A stretch of DNA of 64,000 bases from Prevotella sp. (GTDB taxonomy: Bacteria; Bacteroidota; Bacteroidia; Bacteroidales; Bacteroidaceae). The DNA lies in NCBI GenBank assembly GCA_017548275.1, contig JAFZAH010000023.1, positions 124,001 to 188,000 on the forward strand, given 5' to 3'. The notes beneath the pieces are model-generated. The model ran no database searches, was not told where the DNA came from, and saw only the letters and a list, made by a program, of their open reading frames with translations. Shown here one piece after another: positions 59,310 to 64,000 of the stretch. Each line of letters opens with the position of its first letter. The first letter of the stretch is position 1. The translations under genes were made by a program, and so were the position numbers.

Positions 59310-61154
59310 ATGGAAATGAAGAAACCCGACAAAGTCTCCAAAATCTTTCTCTATGTAAGTCTGTTGGCTTTCATGGCTTTTGTCTTATATATTTTTCACA
59401 TCAATCAAGAGGTGTTTTATACGGCACATGACCGTTCTGAATTTGTTGTCGGAGAACCTTTTTACCACACTCTCCTTTCAAAGCCTTTTGGTCCGATGCA
59501 GTATGTGGGAGCCTGGCTTACACAGTTTTTCTATCATCCGGCTTTAGGTGCAGGGGTGTTAATAGCCATTTGGATTCTGATATTCTTTGTGGGTGTCAAA
59601 GCGTTCCGCCTGCACGGAAGTTCCATTGCGCTGATGCTTTTGCCCGTCGCTTGTCTGCTTGCATCTGTTGTCGATTTGGGTTATTGGATTTATATCTCCA
59701 CCATCAGAGGCTATTGGTTCTCGCAGTCCGTGGGTTATCTCGTCATGTTGCTGCTCTTATGGGCAGCACGATGCACTCCGCGTAAATGGCATATCGTATG
59801 GTATCTGGTCGCCTTTTTTATCTATCCGGTGCTTGGGTGGTTTGCTTTGCTATTCATACTGTGTCTGGCACTTTCCGAAAAACCGACTTGGCGTGAACTT
59901 ATAGGCGTTGTCCTGCTTTTCTTTACCGCCCACATTTGGCATAACCAACTCTATTCGAACCTGAAAATCGACGATGTGGTGTTGGCTGGATTTCCTCGTT
60001 TCTTTACTTCACTCGACAATAGTAAGCATCTTTCCATCCCGTTCTGGGTGCTCAGTGCTTTATCTATAATCATACCGCTATGCGAGAAGTTTCTGGCAAC
60101 CAAAGTTCAAGGTCTTTCGACGAGCGAAACAGCAAAGCCGAGCGTAAAGTTCAAAATTCATAGTTTTGTCGTTCCCGTCTTTTGTGCCGTTGCTGGCATC
60201 GTCTTCACCTTATCTTTGATGTACTACGACAAGAACTATATCAACGAGATGCGCATGGTGCGCCATGCCGAGGATAACAACTGGAAGGAGATTCTCCGTA
60301 TGGCGGAGGAGAATCCGAAACCGACCCGCACGATGGTTTTCCTCAAGAACATAGCCCTGATGAACGAAGGCGGCCTGCTCGACCGTTCGTTTAAATTGGG
60401 CAACGACGCTGTCAAACTCAACAACCCTGATTCGCTCCATGTCACCCTTTTGGAAATCGCTTCGCCGCTTGTTTACTACAACTATGGTATGATAAATGAG
60501 GCCATCCGATTGAATTTCGAAAATGGCATACAATATGGTTTCTCGCCCTTCTTGTTGAAGACGCTTTCCCGCTGTGCCTTGGCTGCTGGAGATGAGAAAT
60601 TGGTAGAACGCTATACCACTATATTACATCATCATCCTTTCTATGGTAACTGGCAGCCTGCTCCTGTCTCAGAAAAGGTCAAGGAACTGCAGAAAGCCTA
60701 CCCCGACGAACTCACCGGTGTGGAGAACAGCGACAGTTATATTGTCAATACGATTAGTCAATGGACCGATTCCGTCAGCAAGGTGGCTTCAGAACAGGCA
60801 TTATTCTATTCCATGATACGTTGCGACTCTCGTCGCTTTTGGGCATCGTTGCGCAACTGGGTGAAATCGCACATGGATGAAGAATTCCCCCCGCATGCAC
60901 AGGAAGCATATATGCTATACATGGAAAAGGCCCCGGAAAAGAAGCGCATCATGCTCCCTGTCAGTCAGACTGTCTATGACCGTTACAAGCGGTTCTGGGA
61001 TACACTTGAAAACCTGGCAAAACCTGGAATGACTCTTGAACAGGTTGGTGAAAAGATGCGTGAAGAATTTGGTGACACCTACTGGTGGTACAATCTTTTC
61101 GGAAATAAGTTTTTTATCGCAAATAGACCTCTTGGTTATGAACTACATTCATAA
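59310..61154 (+). CDS. DUF6057-like polytopic membrane protein
   Basis: This 614-residue protein has an N-terminal membrane part (about 10 hydrophobic segments within residues 10-325) and a soluble C-terminal half (about 325-614) that looks helical and TPR-like (MRMVRHAEDNNWKEILRMAE, then YYNYGMINEAIRL). I recall Bacteroidales proteins of this kind as DUF6057; the assignment was not searched. Function is unknown. ATG 59310 is preferred to an upstream TTG; ATG 59316 is also possible. The gene is 8 nt from the next and is followed two genes later by a paralogue. A soluble helical tail after many helices recalls O-antigen ligase or Wzy-like and TPR-tailed enzymes, but no active-site motif is seen. 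Confidence 0.75.
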   Translation: MEMKKPDKVSKIFLYVSLLAFMAFVLYIFHINQEVFYTAHDRSEFVVGEPFYHTLLSKPFGPMQYVGAWLTQFFYHPALGAGVLIAIWILIFFVGVKAFRLHGSSIALMLLPVACLLASVVDLGYWIYISTIRGYWFSQSVGYLVMLLLLWAARCTPRKWHIVWYLVAFFIYPVLGWFALLFILCLALSEKPTWRELIGVVLLFFTAHIWHNQLYSNLKIDDVVLAGFPRFFTSLDNSKHLSIPFWVLSALSIIIPLCEKFLATKVQGLSTSETAKPSVKFKIHSFVVPVFCAVAGIVFTLSLMYYDKNYINEMRMVRHAEDNNWKEILRMAEENPKPTRTMVFLKNIALMNEGGLLDRSFKLGNDAVKLNNPDSLHVTLLEIASPLVYYNYGMINEAIRLNFENGIQYGFSPFLLKTLSRCALAAGDEKLVERYTTILHHHPFYGNWQPAPVSEKVKELQKAYPDELTGVENSDSYIVNTISQWTDSVSKVASEQALFYSMIRCDSRRFWASLRNWVKSHMDEEFPPHAQEAYMLYMEKAPEKKRIMLPVSQTVYDRYKRFWDTLENLAKPGMTLEQVGEKMREEFGDTYWWYNLFGNKFFIANRPLGYELHS

Positions 61155-61161
61155 GAAAACG

Positions 61162-62676
61162 ATGAAAAGATATATTAGTCCCTGGTTACAGTTTCTGACA
61201 ACTGCTTTGCTGCTGTTGTCTGCGTGTGCTAATCACCCCGATGTGCCTTCTTCAGCCAAGGAGGCCCAGTGTCTGCCACCTGTCTTCCCCGATTATTGCA
61301 ATATCACCGCGCCTTGCAATATCGCTCCGCTCAACTTCATGCTCCCTGCGGACGAGTACGAAGAGTGTGTGGCGCGTTTCACTACTCCTGACGGCCAGCA
61401 GCAGACATACGGCAGCGGCGTGAAAGTGCAGATGCCTGAGTCGGAATGGCACGAGATGCTTGATGCCTCGAAGGGAAAGAGCATCAAGGTCGAGGTCTGG
61501 GGACAAAAAGGGGGCGAATGGTTGGCGTTCAACCCGTTTGAAATAAATGTGGCCGAAGACCCCATCGACGAATATGTGTCGTATCGCCTTATCGAGCCGT
61601 CGTATATCGCATGGAGTTTCATGGAGATAGCCCAGCGCAACCTCACGTCATTCGAAGAGTCACAGATTTTCAACAACGTGATTACAAGTAATGACATAAA
61701 AAAAGGCCAGTGCGTCAACTGTCACAGTTATCAGAACTACAAGACTGATAATATGCTCTTCCATGTGCGCCTTTCTAATGGCGGTACAGTTATCGTGAAC
61801 GACGGCAAGATTTCGAAAGTGGATTTGAAGCGCGACTATACAATCTCTGGCGGTGTCTATCCGGCATGGCACCCTAAAGCCAAACTGATAGCCTTCTCGA
61901 CCAACAGGACACGTCAGGTATTCCATACTTCAAATCCCAACAAGATAGAGGTTTATGACGAAGCCAGCGACATGATTCTTTACGATGTGGAGACCGACTC
62001 GGTGAGCATCGTCAGCAACGATTCCACGTTGTTGGAGGTCTATCCCACCTGGTCGCCCGATGGCAAATACCTCTACTACTGCAAGTCAGTGCCGCTGCCT
62101 GAAGAGATGCTCGACAAGGATATAAGAACTTTCTACCCAAAAGTTCAATACAACCTCTATCGCCGTTCGTTTGACTTGGCGTCGCATGGCTTTGGCGATG
62201 AGGAACTGGTCTATGATGCTGCTTCGGCTGACAAGAGTGTTACCTTGCCACGTATTAGCCCCGACGGCCGCTATCTGCTTTTCGCCTTGGGTCAGTATGG
62301 CTGTTTCCATAGCCGCCACCGTGATGCCGACATTGTCTGTATCCCGATGGAGCAGTATGCCGGTACTGCCCTCACTGTGGAAACTTCATCGCCCGTTGAC
62401 CTGACGCTCCTCAATAGCGATCGCTATTCCGACAGTTACCCCTCATGGTCGAGCAACGGACATTGGATCATGGTTGCCAGTCGTCGTGTCGATGACAATT
62501 ACAGCCGCATTTTCTTTGCTTATTTCAACAATGGAAAAGTTAGTAAGGCTTTCCTCATGCCGCAGAAAGACCCCGAATACAATACCTTCCTTCTGAAGAG
62601 TTATAACCGTCCGGAGTTCATGGTAGAACCTGTGAAAATCAGTGTCGAAGAGTTCAGCAGGGTATTTGACCGTTAA
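61162..62676 (+). CDS. Beta-propeller (PD40/TolB-like) lipoprotein with a CxxCH motif
   Basis: This 504-residue lipoprotein has lipobox LLSAC (Cys 19). An N-terminal beta domain (about 45-165) leads to GQCVNCHSYQNYKTD near residue 190, where CVNCH is a perfect c-type heme-binding pattern. Then follow PD40-like propeller blades with the typical YPAWHPKAKLIAFSTN, YPTWSPDGKYLYYCK, ISPDGRYLLFALG and YPSWSSNGHWIMVASR. No His/Met-rich axial-ligand region is obvious and no heme lyase gene is near, so heme binding is a prediction. It lies between two DUF6057-like genes, 8 nt and 6 nt apart, so the three act together. Confidence 0.8.
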   Translation: MKRYISPWLQFLTTALLLLSACANHPDVPSSAKEAQCLPPVFPDYCNITAPCNIAPLNFMLPADEYEECVARFTTPDGQQQTYGSGVKVQMPESEWHEMLDASKGKSIKVEVWGQKGGEWLAFNPFEINVAEDPIDEYVSYRLIEPSYIAWSFMEIAQRNLTSFEESQIFNNVITSNDIKKGQCVNCHSYQNYKTDNMLFHVRLSNGGTVIVNDGKISKVDLKRDYTISGGVYPAWHPKAKLIAFSTNRTRQVFHTSNPNKIEVYDEASDMILYDVETDSVSIVSNDSTLLEVYPTWSPDGKYLYYCKSVPLPEEMLDKDIRTFYPKVQYNLYRRSFDLASHGFGDEELVYDAASADKSVTLPRISPDGRYLLFALGQYGCFHSRHRDADIVCIPMEQYAGTALTVETSSPVDLTLLNSDRYSDSYPSWSSNGHWIMVASRRVDDNYSRIFFAYFNNGKVSKAFLMPQKDPEYNTFLLKSYNRPEFMVEPVKISVEEFSRVFDR

Positions 62677-62682
62677 GTTCAA

Positions 62683-64000
62683 ATGAAGCATATCCATCTT
62701 ATATACACGCTCCTTTTCGGTGTGGCGGTCCTCTTGTTTTTCGGGTTGGCATATCCGAATCATCTGCATCATCAGGAGCAGTATCAACTGTTCCTCTTCG
62801 ACTGTGACTATGTGTGGGGTATTGTCAAACTCCCCGGTGGCGTCGCCGACTTGTTAGGCCGTTTTTGCACACAGTTCTTCCTTTATGCTTGGGTGGGCGC
62901 ACTGATTATAGCGGTTCTGCTCATGGCGGTGCAACTCTGGACGCTTCGCCTGTTCAATGTTCAACGTTCAACGTTCAATGTTCAACGTTCAACGTTCAAT
63001 GTTCAATGGTTCTATGGCCTGAGTTTTGTGCCTTCGTTCCTGCTTTGGCTCTTCCTGCTCGACGAGAATGCTCTGTTGGGTGGTGTATGGGCAGTCTTGC
63101 TCACCCTTCACGCCTCTTGGGCCTTCGACAAGTTGCCTGATGGTTGGTTGCGGCGCATTCTGCTCGTTGTCGCTGTTCCCGTACTCTATTGGATAGTGGG
63201 TCCCGTCTGTGTGTTGTTCTTCCTCCTGCAGATTTTCCAACGTTCTACTTCCAATAATGTTCAACGTTCAACGTTCAATAATGCCCAACGTCCAACTTCC
63301 AATAATGTTCAACGTTCAACGTTCAACGTTCAACGTATAATCTTGCTTGTCCTTTTGCTTGCCATGCCCTTCATCCTGTCTTGGCTCCCGGTATCCGCCC
63401 GTAGTCTGTGGACAGGCATCCATTATCACCGCTATCCGACAGAAACCCCGGTCCTCCTTTGGGCAGCGGTTTTGTCCGTCTTCGTCCTTGTTCTCATTGT
63501 TCAACGTTCAACGTCCAATGTTCAACGTTCAACGTTCAATGTTCAACGTCCATTGTTTTTTGCTCTGGTGGCTGTTTGTATGGGATTCTTCGTCTGGAAG
63601 AACAGCAATTTCAAGGCGGAAAAGGTGATGCAATATGATTTCATGGCCTGTCACCAGCAATGGAACCGCATTATCGGTACCATTAATGCTGACAAACCGA
63701 ACAACCAGATAGGTGTCACGGTGCAGAATCTCGCCTTGGCAATGCGCGGTCTGCTCGGCGACCACATGTTCGAATTCAACCAGAACGGCACCTTAGGCCT
63801 TTTACCCGATGTCGAGCGCGATGCGACCAGCCCTATGCCCACAGCCGAGGCGTTCTACCAGTTAGGTCTGGTGAATGTGGCACAACGGTCGGTGTTCGAG
63901 GCTCAGGAGGCCATTCTTGACTTCCAAAAGAGTGCCCGCTGTTACAAACGGCTGGCGCAGACCAACCTCATCAACGGCAACTACGATGTGGCACGCAAAT
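62683..64000 (+). CDS. Second DUF6057-like membrane protein, with repeat inserts (runs off window end)
   Basis: An ATG at 62683 opens a frame that stays open for 439 codons to the window edge. The start (MKHIHLIYTLLFGVAVLLFF) and the alternation of helices and loops match the paralogue at 59310, with QEQYQLFLFDCDY in the place of its N-terminal periplasmic loop. Three blocks of the heptamer GTTCAAC/GTTCAAT are translated in frame as Q-R-S-T-F-N-V repeats (residues about 91-108, 186-218, 273-288), each in a loop just after a hydrophobic helix. Residues ~310-439 begin the soluble half (NADKPNNQIGVTVQNLALAM). It may be functional, or drifting after repeat insertion. Confidence 0.75.
   Translation, partial: MKHIHLIYTLLFGVAVLLFFGLAYPNHLHHQEQYQLFLFDCDYVWGIVKLPGGVADLLGRFCTQFFLYAWVGALIIAVLLMAVQLWTLRLFNVQRSTFNVQRSTFNVQWFYGLSFVPSFLLWLFLLDENALLGGVWAVLLTLHASWAFDKLPDGWLRRILLVVAVPVLYWIVGPVCVLFFLLQIFQRSTSNNVQRSTFNNAQRPTSNNVQRSTFNVQRIILLVLLLAMPFILSWLPVSARSLWTGIHYHRYPTETPVLLWAAVLSVFVLVLIVQRSTSNVQRSTFNVQRPLFFALVAVCMGFFVWKNSNFKAEKVMQYDFMACHQQWNRIIGTINADKPNNQIGVTVQNLALAMRGLLGDHMFEFNQNGTLGLLPDVERDATSPMPTAEAFYQLGLVNVAQRSVFEAQEAILDFQKSARCYKRLAQTNLINGNYDVARK
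62952..63007 (+). repeat. Heptamer array inside the second DUF6057-like gene, block 1
   Basis: Eight contiguous GTTCAAT/GTTCAAC units. Three units (21 nt) encode seven residues, so the frame is kept only because the whole insert is a multiple of three with the flanks. Confidence 0.92.
63237..63336 (+). repeat. Heptamer array inside the second DUF6057-like gene, block 2
   Basis: Clean units at 63259-63279 and 63307-63334 are separated by degenerate copies (CCAATAAT / CCCAACGTCCAAC); a ~48-nt longer-period duplication is visible. Confidence 0.85.
63499..63554 (+). repeat. Heptamer array inside the second DUF6057-like gene, block 3
   Basis: Eight units, two with one base changed (GTCCAAT at 63513, GTCCATT at 63548). 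Confidence 0.9.

Overview
The window looks like a chromosomal segment of a Bacteroidales member of the Bacteroidota, probably Prevotellaceae (inference). The signs seen in the sequence are a SusC/SusD pair with TonB-linked receptor features, many surface-type lipoproteins, DUF4292, NigD-like and DUF6057-like proteins, promoters of the Bacteroidota type (TTTG, 18-21 nt, TAnnTTTG), few purine-rich ribosome binding sites, and roughly 50% GC. Most of it is core housekeeping DNA in short operons. Accessory signal is concentrated in the spacers, which are crowded with dispersed palindromes and 7- or 9-nt tandem repeats, and in one small inverted-repeat cassette.

Layout. 0-7.2 kb: the N-terminus of a TonB receptor, a surface lipoprotein, an FMN-binding protein, a membrane-anchored Ser/Thr kinase, then five leftward genes (M50-type membrane protease, YiiX-like amidase, small membrane protein, archaemetzincin-like lipoprotein, unknown) and an RsiV/DUF3298 protein. 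7.3-13.6 kb: an AraC regulator divergent from a C4-dicarboxylate carrier, periplasmic asparaginase, porin and aspartase. Together these would convert asparagine and aspartate to fumarate and exchange it for succinate. 14-29.3 kb: M28 peptidase, dgt/dut (dNTP pool), a TPR / DUF4292 / EnvC-like envelope operon, an M20 deacylase, two exported proteins, an acyl-CoA synthetase, prfB, a 49-residue membrane protein, a CYTH protein and a VanZ-like protein. 29.4-34.3 kb: two tandem Na+-dependent transporters, a helix-hairpin-helix protein and a lipoprotein.

34.5-52.7 kb: tRNA-Pro(CGG), murF, folP, cdaA (c-di-AMP), pta and ackA split by a GxxExxY nuclease-fold gene flanked by 37-bp inverted repeats, then lpxH / DUF59 / radC / GT2 / efp leftward, rpmH, PASTA protein, rluD, ddl, acyltransferase, a NigD-like lipoprotein, and the threonine-degrading tdh/kbl pair. 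52.8-59.2 kb: a susC-susD-lipoprotein operon with a long leader. 59.3-64 kb: a DUF6057-like membrane protein, a CxxCH-containing beta-propeller lipoprotein, and a second DUF6057-like gene that runs off the window and carries three in-frame blocks of heptamer repeats.

The most unusual points are the GxxExxY cassette inside pta-ackA, the invasion of a membrane-protein gene by 7-nt repeats that elsewhere lie between genes, a lipoprotein signal peptide built partly from a dispersed palindrome, and a ~110-bp spacer module present twice in the same orientation relative to transcription. No CRISPR array, IS transposase, integrase or phage gene was seen.
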